From Gammaproteobacteria bacterium (GTDB lineage Bacteria; Pseudomonadota; Gammaproteobacteria; UBA4575), in the NCBI GenBank assembly GCA_028281205.1, contig JANQKJ010000320.1, forward strand, positions 1 through 19,308: a stretch of DNA of 19,308 nt, written 5' to 3'. Made by a program: the position numbers and the translations under genes. Under the pieces are notes generated by a model. That model saw only the letters and a program-made list of their open reading frames with translations, did not search any database and was not told the origin of the DNA. Below are positions 6,652-14,003 of the stretch, piece by piece; position 1 is the first letter of the stretch, and the number at the start of each line of letters is the position of its first letter.

Positions 6652-7782
6652 ATGGCGGAAAATAATTCTGACAACCAAGAAAAAACCGAAGAACCGAGTG
6701 CCAAGCGGTTACTTGATGCACGTAAAAAAGGTCAAGTTCCGCGTTCCAGAGAACTCAGCGTTACTATTGCAACACTTGGCGGTGGATTTCTATTATTGTT
6801 TTCGCTAAGTGGTATTCATCAATCTATTGCCAGTGCATTTAATACAAGCTACTCAATTACTCAGCGCAGTATGTTGAATAATGATTATATCCTAGATGTG
6901 ATGGGCGCAGCCTTTAGCGAAGTATTAGGAAGCTTAGTGTTTCTATTTGCAATGTTAACAGTATTGGTTGTTGGTGGTCCGGTGTTGATTGGGGGATGGT
7001 CATTTAATCTGTCTTCCATGGGTTTTAAGATTTCTAAATTGAGTCCACTGTCTGGCTTTAAGAGAATGTTTGGTCACAATGCTTTGATTGAACTTGTTAA
7101 ATCAATATTAAAAGTTGTTTTGATCGCATCTATCGCATATGTGTTTATTTTGGCTAAGCAAGGTGAAATATTGCAGCTCGCTGGAGAGCAGCATGACAAA
7201 GCAATCGTTCATTCTATTGCAATTGTTTTAAGCAGTTATATATACATAGCGATTGGTTTAATTGTGATTATTGGTATTGATGTGCCATATCAATTATGGA
7301 ATCACAAGCGACAATTAAAAATGAGTCTGCAAGAGCTTAAAGATGAATTCAAGGAGACTGAAGGTAATCCTGAATCAAAAGCGCGTACGCGTAACTTACA
7401 ACGTGAATTATCTCAACGTAAGATGCTGCAAGAAGTACCTAATGCAGATGTAGTGATTGTTAATCCAACACATTACAGTGTTGCATTGCGTTATGACACC
7501 AATCAGGACGCGGCACCAATAGTTGTCGCTAAAGGTGTAGATAATATGGCAATGAAAATTAGAGAAATAGCCACTAGCCATGATATTCCAGTGTTTACTG
7601 CGCCATTGCTTGCGCGGGCTATTTACCATACTACCGATGTAGAGAAAGAAGTGGTATCTGATTTGTATATCGCTGTTGCCAAGGTGTTGGCATATGTATT
7701 CCAGCTAAAGAATGCCAAGCCTGGGAATTATCCTAAACCACCAACAGATTTAACTATACCTAAAGAATATAGGGACTATTAA
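6652..7782 (+). CDS. flhB: Flagellar export switch protein FlhB
   Basis: FlhB controls gate opening and the change of substrate class when FliK signals that the hook is complete. The 376-aa protein begins with the conserved EKTEEPSAKRLLDARKKGQV (about 10-29), has four membrane spans up to about residue 215, and then a cytoplasmic domain with KDEFKETEGNPESKARTR. The autocleavage site NPTH is intact at residues 271-274, with cleavage expected between Asn and Pro. The tail is Pro/Lys-rich. GGATGAG lies just upstream of the ATG. It sits between fliR and flhA, five bases before the latter. Confidence 0.97.
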   Translation: MAENNSDNQEKTEEPSAKRLLDARKKGQVPRSRELSVTIATLGGGFLLLFSLSGIHQSIASAFNTSYSITQRSMLNNDYILDVMGAAFSEVLGSLVFLFAMLTVLVVGGPVLIGGWSFNLSSMGFKISKLSPLSGFKRMFGHNALIELVKSILKVVLIASIAYVFILAKQGEILQLAGEQHDKAIVHSIAIVLSSYIYIAIGLIVIIGIDVPYQLWNHKRQLKMSLQELKDEFKETEGNPESKARTRNLQRELSQRKMLQEVPNADVVIVNPTHYSVALRYDTNQDAAPIVVAKGVDNMAMKIREIATSHDIPVFTAPLLARAIYHTTDVEKEVVSDLYIAVAKVLAYVFQLKNAKPGNYPKPPTDLTIPKEYRDY

Positions 7783-7787
7783 ATATT

Positions 7788-9902
7788 ATGAACGCGCTAG
7801 ACATGATTAGGGCATTTATAAAAAATGGACTTGGTACGCCAATCCTATTGGTGATGATGTTAATGATGTTAATTGTGCCTATTCCACCTTTTGGTTTGGA
7901 TGTGTTGTTTACATTTAATATCACAGTATCGCTAATTGTAATTTTAGTTACGATTTATACCTTGCGCCCATTAGATTTTGCAGTATTCCCAACTGTATTA
8001 TTAATTGCCACTATGTTACGCCTAGGCTTGAATGTGGCTTCAACACGTGTGGTGTTAATAGAAGGTCATACTGGCTCCGATGCTGCTGGCTCAGTAATAC
8101 AATCATTTGGTGATTTTGTAATAGGTGGCAACTACGCGGTTGGTATTGTGGTGTTTGCCATACTAATTATCATAAATTTTGTTGTTGTCACAAAAGGTGC
8201 AGGGCGTGTATCAGAAGTGAGTGCACGTTTCACACTGGATGCAATGCCAGGCAAACAAATGGCGATTGATGCTGATTTAAATGCAGGGATTATTGACCAG
8301 CAACAAGCAAAACTGCGGCGTGAAGAAATTGCTAATGAAGCAGATTTTTATGGTTCCATGGATGGTGCCAGTAAATTCGTTCGTGGTGACGCAATTGCAG
8401 GAATATTAATTGTCTTCATTAATATCATTGGTGGTCTCACTATTGGTATGGCCCAACATGGTTTATCGTTAGAAGTCGCTACACAAAATTATTTGTTGTT
8501 AACCGTTGGTGATGGCTTAGTTGCGCAAATACCATCACTATTACTATCTACAGCAACTGCGATCATTGTCACGCGTGTATCTTCATCACAAGATATGAGC
8601 AGTCATGTCATAACGCAAATGTTTGATGACAAGCGTGCATTAGGTGTATCAGCAGTCATTATGGGCGGTCTTGGCGTTATTCCAGGTATGCCAAATATTG
8701 CATTCTTAACTTTAGCAGCAATAGCGGGTGGTGCTGCTTATTGGCTGAATATAAAGCAGTCACGTCAACCTGTTGAAGTCGAAGAAGAGTTAGATAAACC
8801 GGCTCCTAAAGAGGAAACAGCGGATATTGGTTGGGAGGATATGCAATCGGTAGACAAAATAGGTTTGGAAGTTGGTTATAAGTTAATACCTCTTGTCGAT
8901 CGTAAGCAGAATGGTCAATTAATGGGAAGAATTAAAGGTGTGCGTAAGAAACTTTCCCAAGAGCTGGGTTTTCTTATCCAGCCGGTTCATATTAGAGATA
9001 ACTTAGATCTTAACCCTAATAGTTATCGAATTACTTTGCTTGGTGTTAATGAGGGCGAAGGAGAGATTTATCCCGACCGAGAACTGGCAATTAACCCAGG
9101 GTCTACTTCCAGTGAGTTAAAGGGCATCAAAACAACAGACCCTGCGTTTGGCATGGATGCAGTATGGATTGAAGCAAACCAGAAAGATTATGCTCAAAGT
9201 AACGGTTATACCGTGGTTGATCCTGCTACCGTTATTGCTACGCATATAAATAAAATTTTACGCGATCATGCTAGCGCCATGCTTGGCTATGATGAAGTGC
9301 AAATGCTACTCGACAACCTAGGCGAGAAATCGCCTAAATTAGTTGAAGATCTAGTCCCTAAAGCTTTACCTATTGGCACTATTACCAAAGTTTTACAGAA
9401 CCTGCTGCAAGAGGGTGTTTCCATCCGTGATATCAGAACTATTTCTGAAACCTTGTTGGATGCGGCAAATACTAGTCAAGATGCTGACGCTTTAACAAGT
9501 ACGGTACGTGTGGCATTACGTCGAATGATTGTCCAAGGAATCAATGGGATGCGGCCAGAATTGTCGGTTTTCACTATCGATTCAAAACTGGAACAGTTAT
9601 TGCAAAAGTCTATACAAGGAAATAACGACGGATATTTGATGATTGAACCAGGGCTAGCCGAGAAACTGCAACTTGGTGTGAAAGAGTCAGCACAAAAACT
9701 GCAAGCAATAGGATTGCCGGCTGTGTTAGTGGTGTCAAAAAGCCTCAGAACCATGCTTTCACGACTATTTTCCAACACAGTCACTGATTTACATGTAATT
9801 GCGTATGAGGAAATCCCTGAATCTAAACAAATAAAAATCGTTGCAAATGTAGGCAATGATACTCAAGAAGACACATCCAATTTGATTGGCGCAACAGTAT
9901 AA
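7788..9902 (+). CDS. flhA: Flagellar export gate protein FlhA
   Basis: FlhA forms the nonameric ring under the export gate; its cytoplasmic domain docks chaperone-substrate complexes and its membrane part helps couple proton flow to export. This 704-aa protein is full length. The N-terminal half has about eight spans with TMLRLGLNVASTRVVLIEG (about 75-93). The FHIPEP-type loop follows, with GRVSEVSARFTLDAMPGKQM (139-158) and IDADLNAGII. After a charged linker near residues 325-350, the cytoplasmic domain includes IQPVHIRDNLDLNPNSYRI and the final segment LPAVLVVSKSLRTML. No key motif is missing. It is probably the last gene of the tightly packed fliL-flhA unit; a 34-base gap follows. Confidence 0.97.
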   Translation: MNALDMIRAFIKNGLGTPILLVMMLMMLIVPIPPFGLDVLFTFNITVSLIVILVTIYTLRPLDFAVFPTVLLIATMLRLGLNVASTRVVLIEGHTGSDAAGSVIQSFGDFVIGGNYAVGIVVFAILIIINFVVVTKGAGRVSEVSARFTLDAMPGKQMAIDADLNAGIIDQQQAKLRREEIANEADFYGSMDGASKFVRGDAIAGILIVFINIIGGLTIGMAQHGLSLEVATQNYLLLTVGDGLVAQIPSLLLSTATAIIVTRVSSSQDMSSHVITQMFDDKRALGVSAVIMGGLGVIPGMPNIAFLTLAAIAGGAAYWLNIKQSRQPVEVEEELDKPAPKEETADIGWEDMQSVDKIGLEVGYKLIPLVDRKQNGQLMGRIKGVRKKLSQELGFLIQPVHIRDNLDLNPNSYRITLLGVNEGEGEIYPDRELAINPGSTSSELKGIKTTDPAFGMDAVWIEANQKDYAQSNGYTVVDPATVIATHINKILRDHASAMLGYDEVQMLLDNLGEKSPKLVEDLVPKALPIGTITKVLQNLLQEGVSIRDIRTISETLLDAANTSQDADALTSTVRVALRRMIVQGINGMRPELSVFTIDSKLEQLLQKSIQGNNDGYLMIEPGLAEKLQLGVKESAQKLQAIGLPAVLVVSKSLRTMLSRLFSNTVTDLHVIAYEEIPESKQIKIVANVGNDTQEDTSNLIGATV

Positions 9903-9936
9903 CTAGCACTTAAAGCTAATAGTACGGAGTTAAGTA

Positions 9937-11391
9937 ATGGAAATTAAACGTATTAAAGAAAAATCAATTCATGATGCAATTCAGAAGGTACGTGAAGAGC
10001 TGGGGCCTGATGCTGTCATTCTTTCGACGGAAAAAAGTCGTCATGGTGTGGAAATTATTGCCGCTCTAGATTTTGATGCAAGCGTACTTGAACAAAAATT
10101 GACGGAACAGAATCAGCTCTCAGTAGAATCCAATACTGCTATTTTGCAGCAAGGTAATGAAAAAATTGCCGGCGAACTCATTGATGGTATGGACAAGATG
10201 CTGGAGAAGCATTTATCCCAGCATATGGAAGCAATTAATCAGAGCATGATGCAATTGCAAGCGGACAATAATACAGAGACAAACAAAATTTACGATATTT
10301 TGAATAATAAAATTGATGCGCTACATAAATCTATAGAAGAAAAATACTTGGAGCAGCAACGTGCGCGTAGTGTGAATTTTACAGTATTACAAAATCAAGT
10401 CACTCAATTGCGTGATGATTTTACTGATTATATGACCAGTAAATTACCAGATGAAATGAACTCCATCATGCAAATTCAAGAAGAACTGGGTGACCTTAAA
10501 GATGTGCTTGGCTGTCAGACAAAATTACTAGATTGGGAGCAGTGGGGAAAAAATAATCCTATTGGCATCTCTCTTATCTCAAGATTGGTAAATGCAGGAT
10601 TTGGTGTTGGATTAAGTAAACAGGTGATGACTAATATCAGCGATATTTCAAATAGAGAAACCGCATGGAGAAATGTTATCGAGTTGTTGACATGTGGAGT
10701 TAAAACACCTGCTACAGATGTTCAAGTACATGGCGGTGTAGTCATGGCATTAGGAAGAACAGGCGTAGGCAAGACCACAACACTTGCAAAAATTGCAACT
10801 AAATATGTAATACAAAATGGTTCAGATGATGTTGTATTTATTAACCTGGACGATAAGCGTGTAGGTAGTTTTAGTCAATTGGACACCTACGGGAAAATTC
10901 TCAATATTCCAGTATACCGATTTGATGGTTCTGAAAATCTACATAGCATTATAAAAATTATAAACAGTAAAAAATTAGTACTAATAGATACTGCTGGAAT
11001 GATTGAACCAGGTGAAGAAATCGAAAAATTTGTCAATAGCTTGGACAAAAGCGAAATAAATGTACATAAGCTATTGCTGATGAGCGCTAATACACAACTT
11101 CATAACTTAAAAGAAATTGTTGATGGGTTTAAAAAATGTGCGCCTAATGGTTGTGTCATTACTAAAACAGATGAGTCATCGCAGCTCGGCAATGTGCTGA
11201 CAGTGTCAATTGAGGATGACTTGCCTGTGTATTTTGAAACTTTTGGACAACAGGTTCCAGAAGATATTTCTAGTATTGAGCCATCTTCGTTAATTCAACG
11301 GGCAATTGATGGTCAAACGTATGAAGAAATTTTTGCTTCCAATGATGGATTGCTAATAGAAGGAATAAATGGAAATGGATTGTCTGAATAA
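9937..11391 (+). CDS. flhF: SRP-family GTPase FlhF (flagellar placement)
   Basis: FlhF is a signal-recognition-particle-type GTPase that marks the pole and recruits the first basal-body components. It is 484 aa. The N-terminal segment starts MEIKRIKEKSIHDAIQKVRE and has GPDAVILSTE, normal for FlhF. Residues from about 45 to 190 are a long, charged, coiled-coil-like B domain. The NG domain has the P-loop GRTGVGKT (273-280), the segment LDDKRVGSFSQLDTYGKIL with D305 and R308 kept, LVLIDTAGM, and the guanine-specificity motif TKTDE. P-loop residue 2 is Arg where Pro is common, and DTYRIGA is altered to DDKRVGS. ACGGAG sits seven bases before the ATG. It overlaps flhG by 23 bases. Confidence 0.94.
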   Translation: MEIKRIKEKSIHDAIQKVREELGPDAVILSTEKSRHGVEIIAALDFDASVLEQKLTEQNQLSVESNTAILQQGNEKIAGELIDGMDKMLEKHLSQHMEAINQSMMQLQADNNTETNKIYDILNNKIDALHKSIEEKYLEQQRARSVNFTVLQNQVTQLRDDFTDYMTSKLPDEMNSIMQIQEELGDLKDVLGCQTKLLDWEQWGKNNPIGISLISRLVNAGFGVGLSKQVMTNISDISNRETAWRNVIELLTCGVKTPATDVQVHGGVVMALGRTGVGKTTTLAKIATKYVIQNGSDDVVFINLDDKRVGSFSQLDTYGKILNIPVYRFDGSENLHSIIKIINSKKLVLIDTAGMIEPGEEIEKFVNSLDKSEINVHKLLLMSANTQLHNLKEIVDGFKKCAPNGCVITKTDESSQLGNVLTVSIEDDLPVYFETFGQQVPEDISSIEPSSLIQRAIDGQTYEEIFASNDGLLIEGINGNGLSE

Positions 11392-12250
11392 TGTATCAAC
11401 GTTAAGAGAAAACATAATGAACGCAGCACAACTACCAGTTGCAGAACATAAAGTACGATGCATTGCCATTACAGGGGGTAAGGGTGGTGTTGGTAAAACA
11501 AATATTTCCATCAATTTAGCAACTAGTCTATCCAAGCTAAATAAACGCGTAATGTTGTTAGATGCAGATTTTGGTTTAGCCAATGTAGATGTGGTTTTAG
11601 GGCTTAATCCTGAAAAGAATTTACTACATGTACTGGAAAACCAATGTTCATTAAAAGATATTTTAGTGGATGGCCCAGATAATATTAAGATCGTACCAGC
11701 ATCATCTGGCGTGAAAAGAATGGCTAACCTAAATAGTTTGGAACAGAGTGGTTTAATTTCAGCGTTCAGCGAGTTAGGAGATGACCTGGATATCATGCTA
11801 ATTGATACGGCTGCAGGTATTAGTGACAGTGTTGTGCACTTTGCGCGAGCAGCAGGTGAAGTGATTGTAGTTGTATGCGATGAGCCAGCCTCAATTGCAG
11901 ATGCTTATGCGTTGATTAAAGTATTAAGCAAAGATTATTCAGTACATAAAGTCAATATTATCTCAAATCAGGTTGAATCAAAGGCCCACGGTGAGATGTT
12001 ATTTAATCAAATTCTTAAAGTAATTAATAAGTACCTTGATGTATCAGTTAATTATTTAGGTTCAATACCGGAGGATAGCTATTTGAAGAAAGCAGTGAAG
12101 CGTCAATTAGCTGTGACAACTGCCTATCCGCGTTCAAGATCCGCGCAAGCATTTAAGGATATAGCAAAGAAGATTAATAGTAAGAAATCAGAAGAGAATT
12201 CTTCAGGGAATTTAGAGTTTTTCGCAGAGCAATTAGTACAACTTAACTAA
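11369..12250 (+). CDS. flhG: MinD-like ATPase FlhG/FleN (flagellar number)
   Basis: FlhG is a ParA/MinD-family ATPase that limits flagellar number, partly by stimulating FlhF GTPase and partly by restraining the FleQ-type activator. The 293-aa protein has the deviant Walker A GGKGGVGKT (36-44), switch I/II segments LLDADFGLANVDVVLGL and LIDTAAGI, and a C-terminal basic/amphipathic region ending LEFFAEQLVQLN that could target the membrane. AGAAGGAA precedes ATG 11369; ATG 11375 is an alternative. It overlaps flhF, so translation is probably coupled. The N-terminal activator motif DQAxxLR is degenerate here, reading NNVSTLR at residues 7-13. Confidence 0.93.
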   Translation: MEMDCLNNVSTLRENIMNAAQLPVAEHKVRCIAITGGKGGVGKTNISINLATSLSKLNKRVMLLDADFGLANVDVVLGLNPEKNLLHVLENQCSLKDILVDGPDNIKIVPASSGVKRMANLNSLEQSGLISAFSELGDDLDIMLIDTAAGISDSVVHFARAAGEVIVVVCDEPASIADAYALIKVLSKDYSVHKVNIISNQVESKAHGEMLFNQILKVINKYLDVSVNYLGSIPEDSYLKKAVKRQLAVTTAYPRSRSAQAFKDIAKKINSKKSEENSSGNLEFFAEQLVQLN

Positions 12251-12287
12251 AAAAATTGGATAATAAAATCATAAAGGGAAGTCAAGG

Positions 12288-13019
12288 ATGAATGCTCATA
12301 CTATGTACATAAATGTACAGCAAGAAGCATCTGAGGATGATCTTGTTATAAGACATGCACCATTAGTAAAAAGAGTCGCATACCATTTAAAAGGTCGTCT
12401 GCCTGATTCTGTTCAAGTAGATGATTTGATTCAGTCAGGCATGCTGGGTTTGCTTGAAGCAGCGAAAAATTTTGATTCAACTCAAGGTGCCAGTTTTGAA
12501 ACTTATGCCGGTATTCGTATACGTGGTGCAATGCTTGATGAAATTAGACTTGGCGATTGGACGCCCAGGTCAGTGCATAGGAAAGCACGTGAAATGAATC
12601 AGGCAATAAAAAAAATTGAAGATAGGAAATTGGGTACTGCCTCGGATAGTGAAATTGCTAAAGAAATGGGAGTATCACTAGAGGAATTTAATCAGATTTT
12701 GAGGAATGCTTCTGTTTCGAAAATATTTAGTGTCGATGATGGTGAGATTGAACAAGATTACAATGGAAGTATGGCCACCAAGGTTCAACCGGAAACAATA
12801 TATAAGAGAGAAGAATTGGCGTCAGCATTAGAAGGAATTATAGATGATCTTCCAGAGAGAGAGCGGTTGGTAATGTCGTTTTATTATGAAGAGCAAATGA
12901 ATTTAAGAGAAATAGGAGAAGTATTAGGCGTGAGTGAATCACGCGTTTCTCAAATACATGGAAAAGCGCTCATGACAATACGCGCTAGAGTGGAAAATAG
13001 TTTTGATAATATAAAATAA
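12288..13019 (+). CDS. fliA: Flagellar sigma factor FliA (sigma-28)
   Basis: FliA directs RNA polymerase to late flagellar genes and is held by FlgM until the hook is finished. This 243-aa protein lacks region 1.1. It has region 2 (HAPLVKRVAYHLKGRLPDSV, then VDDLIQSGMLGLLEAAKNFD and FETYAGIRIRGAMLDEIR), region 3 (RSVHRKAREMNQAIKKIE through EIAKEMGVS) and region 4 with the helix-turn-helix NLREIGEVLGVSESRVSQIH. The sequence AAAGGGAAG lies upstream of the ATG. It follows flhG after 37 bases, the classical flhF-flhG-fliA order of polar flagellates. Confidence 0.96.
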   Translation: MNAHTMYINVQQEASEDDLVIRHAPLVKRVAYHLKGRLPDSVQVDDLIQSGMLGLLEAAKNFDSTQGASFETYAGIRIRGAMLDEIRLGDWTPRSVHRKAREMNQAIKKIEDRKLGTASDSEIAKEMGVSLEEFNQILRNASVSKIFSVDDGEIEQDYNGSMATKVQPETIYKREELASALEGIIDDLPERERLVMSFYYEEQMNLREIGEVLGVSESRVSQIHGKALMTIRARVENSFDNIK

Positions 13020-13089
13020 TGATGTTGAGTAAAATGAGTCTAGAAATAACAAGTATTTGTGGGGTGTGTGACTTAATGAGAGCATGCCA

Positions 13090-13248
13090 ATGGACAACAA
13101 CCGTATTAAACCAGTTTCGCCGTCTGTCGCAAGATTAAGATACGAATCAAATCGCAACAATCAGAAACAGAAAAAGAAACAGGATAAGGATAAAGACACG
13201 CACAAACCTGCTGCGGATGACGGGAATGTCATTGACGATTTTGCATAA
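13090..13248 (+). CDS. Small Lys/Asp-rich hypothetical protein
   Basis: This is a 52-aa open frame starting at ATG 13090, with GAGAG seven bases upstream; an in-frame ATG at 13084 would add two residues but leaves poor spacing. The sequence starts MDNNRIKPVSPSVARLRYES, continues with a very basic stretch (KQKKKQDKDKDTHK) and ends with an acidic tail (DDGNVIDDFA). There is no signal peptide or membrane segment; it looks disordered. It is collinear with fliA and with the next gene, whose Shine-Dalgarno AAAGGA overlaps this stop codon, so it is probably a real operon member. I do not recognise the family. A flagellar or chemotaxis accessory is possible from position only. Confidence 0.55.
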   Translation: MDNNRIKPVSPSVARLRYESNRNNQKQKKKQDKDKDTHKPAADDGNVIDDFA

Positions 13249-13258
13249 AGGATAAATG

Positions 13259-13657
13259 ATGAATTATACAATTACAGATGAAGATATTTTTACTAAAAAA
13301 AGTTCTTTGCTAGAAAAAGTTATTTTAAAATTTTTTAAGAAGCAATCTCCAGTAGAGAATCAAATTGATGGACTGAAGTCAGATTATGCGATGGCGCTAG
13401 ATCAATGCCAAATGATGAAGCAGCACATACAAGAACTTGAAAATAAAATTGATCAAATGAATGCAACTATGGATTTAAGGCCTGAAGCCTTGGAGCCGGA
13501 AATGCCTTATTCAACTGCAATAGTGTTAGCAAAGCGTGGCTGCAGTAAGGAAGAGATCAGAGAGGCTTGTGGCTTAACTGATTCGGAAACGGACTTGATT
13601 CTAACATTACATAATAAATCAGATAGTCAGGTGCCTGGTGCAATTCTAGCGAATTAA
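13259..13657 (+). CDS. DUF2802-like protein
   Basis: The 132-aa product has three parts. Residues 1-30 are polar then basic (LLEKVILKFFKKQ). Residues 33-72 look like a coiled coil (MALDQCQMMKQHIQELENKI). The C-terminal module at about 84-118 reads YSTAIVLAKRGCSKEEIREA, then CGLTDSETDLILTLH. That module matches my recollection of DUF2802, a family found beside flagellar/chemotaxis genes in gammaproteobacteria, in which a Cys-Gly-Leu turn leads to a Leu-rich helix and LH. Family members I recall have an N-terminal membrane span, which is absent here. ATG 13259 is six bases from AAAGGA and preferred over the adjacent ATG 13256. Function is unknown. Confidence 0.7.
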   Translation: MNYTITDEDIFTKKSSLLEKVILKFFKKQSPVENQIDGLKSDYAMALDQCQMMKQHIQELENKIDQMNATMDLRPEALEPEMPYSTAIVLAKRGCSKEEIREACGLTDSETDLILTLHNKSDSQVPGAILAN

Positions 13658-13664
13658 ATCGGTA

Positions 13665-13712
13665 TGAGCGCTCAAATTTAAATGACATTTGGTCATAAAT
13701 CATTAATTAATG
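13665..13712 (+). repeat. Three closely packed palindromes in intergenic region
   Basis: In the 98-base gap between the DUF2802-like gene and the next gene there is TGAGCGCTCA (13665-13674, perfect 10-base palindrome), ATGAC-N5-GTCAT (13682-13696, perfect 5-base arms) and CATTAATTAATG (13701-13712, perfect 12-base palindrome). None has a T-tract typical of an intrinsic terminator. They could be operators. I saw no convincing sigma-28 or sigma-54 promoter in the gap. Confidence 0.5.
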
Positions 13713-13725
13713 CGAGTATTATCTG

Positions 13726-13745
13726 AACTTAGTATAGACTAAGTT
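13726..13745 (+). repeat. Perfect 8-bp-arm inverted repeat before orphan gene
   Basis: AACTTAGT (13726-13733) and ACTAAGTT (13738-13745) are exact reverse complements around ATAG. The repeat ends ten bases before the ATG at 13756 and covers the region where a ribosome binding site would lie. The inner arms CTTAGT/ACTAAG are the same as those of the inverted repeat before fliK (241-261), with a shorter spacer. Confidence 0.5.
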
Positions 13746-13755
13746 AAGCATTCAT

Positions 13756-13977
13756 ATGGAATACTTTGGTAAAAATACTTTTGAGCAGCTGATTCTTGAT
13801 TTTTTAGACAAGCAGAAAGAGTCTAGAAATTTATCTACTCAAGAGCTTATTGGTAGCGTGAATAAAGTGGTTGAATATTACCGGGAATCACTGATGTATG
13901 AATTTGATGAGTCTGAATATCCAAGTACTTTAGAAATGATGCGTGTTGAAAATATGCCAGGCTCAGATAAATCCTGA
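13756..13977 (+). CDS. Hypothetical protein, 73 aa
   Basis: I do not recognise this protein. It starts MEYFGKNTFEQLILDFLDKQ, has a second helical stretch (STQELIGSVNKVVEYYRESL) and ends with an acidic then polar tail (EFDESEYPST, ENMPGSDKS). It is soluble by appearance, with no signal peptide, membrane span, Cys or clear metal site. An in-frame stop at 13735-13737 leaves ATG 13756 as the only ATG start, yet no Shine-Dalgarno precedes it; the upstream region is a perfect inverted repeat. It is the last + strand gene, ending 26 bases before the converging ureG stop. Codon use looks like that of the flagellar genes. It could be a separately regulated gene or a distal operon member. Confidence 0.55.
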   Translation: MEYFGKNTFEQLILDFLDKQKESRNLSTQELIGSVNKVVEYYRESLMYEFDESEYPSTLEMMRVENMPGSDKS

Positions 13978-14003
13978 GCAAATGTTCCGAGTTCTAATCG
14001 CCT

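Noticed and set aside
9476..9856. 126-aa open frame antisense to flhA
   Set aside because: It is opposite the conserved FlhA cytoplasmic domain. The Cys/Ser/Ile-rich translation looks like a shadow frame, and no ribosome site or spacing supports it.
11353..11796. 147-aa open frame antisense to flhF end/flhG
   Set aside because: It lies fully opposite conserved flhG coding sequence (Walker A and switch regions) and its translation shows no recognisable domain.
13022..13138. 38-aa frame just after fliA (starts MLSKMSLEIT)
   Set aside because: It overlaps the better supported 52-aa frame at 13090, has a weak ribosome site and no recognisable feature.
13658..13755. Sigma-28 (FliA) or sigma-70 promoter before the 73-aa orphan
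   Set aside because: No TAAA-N15-GCCGATAA-like match. The best -35/-10 pair (TTGGTC and TATTAT) has a 22-base spacer, which is too long.
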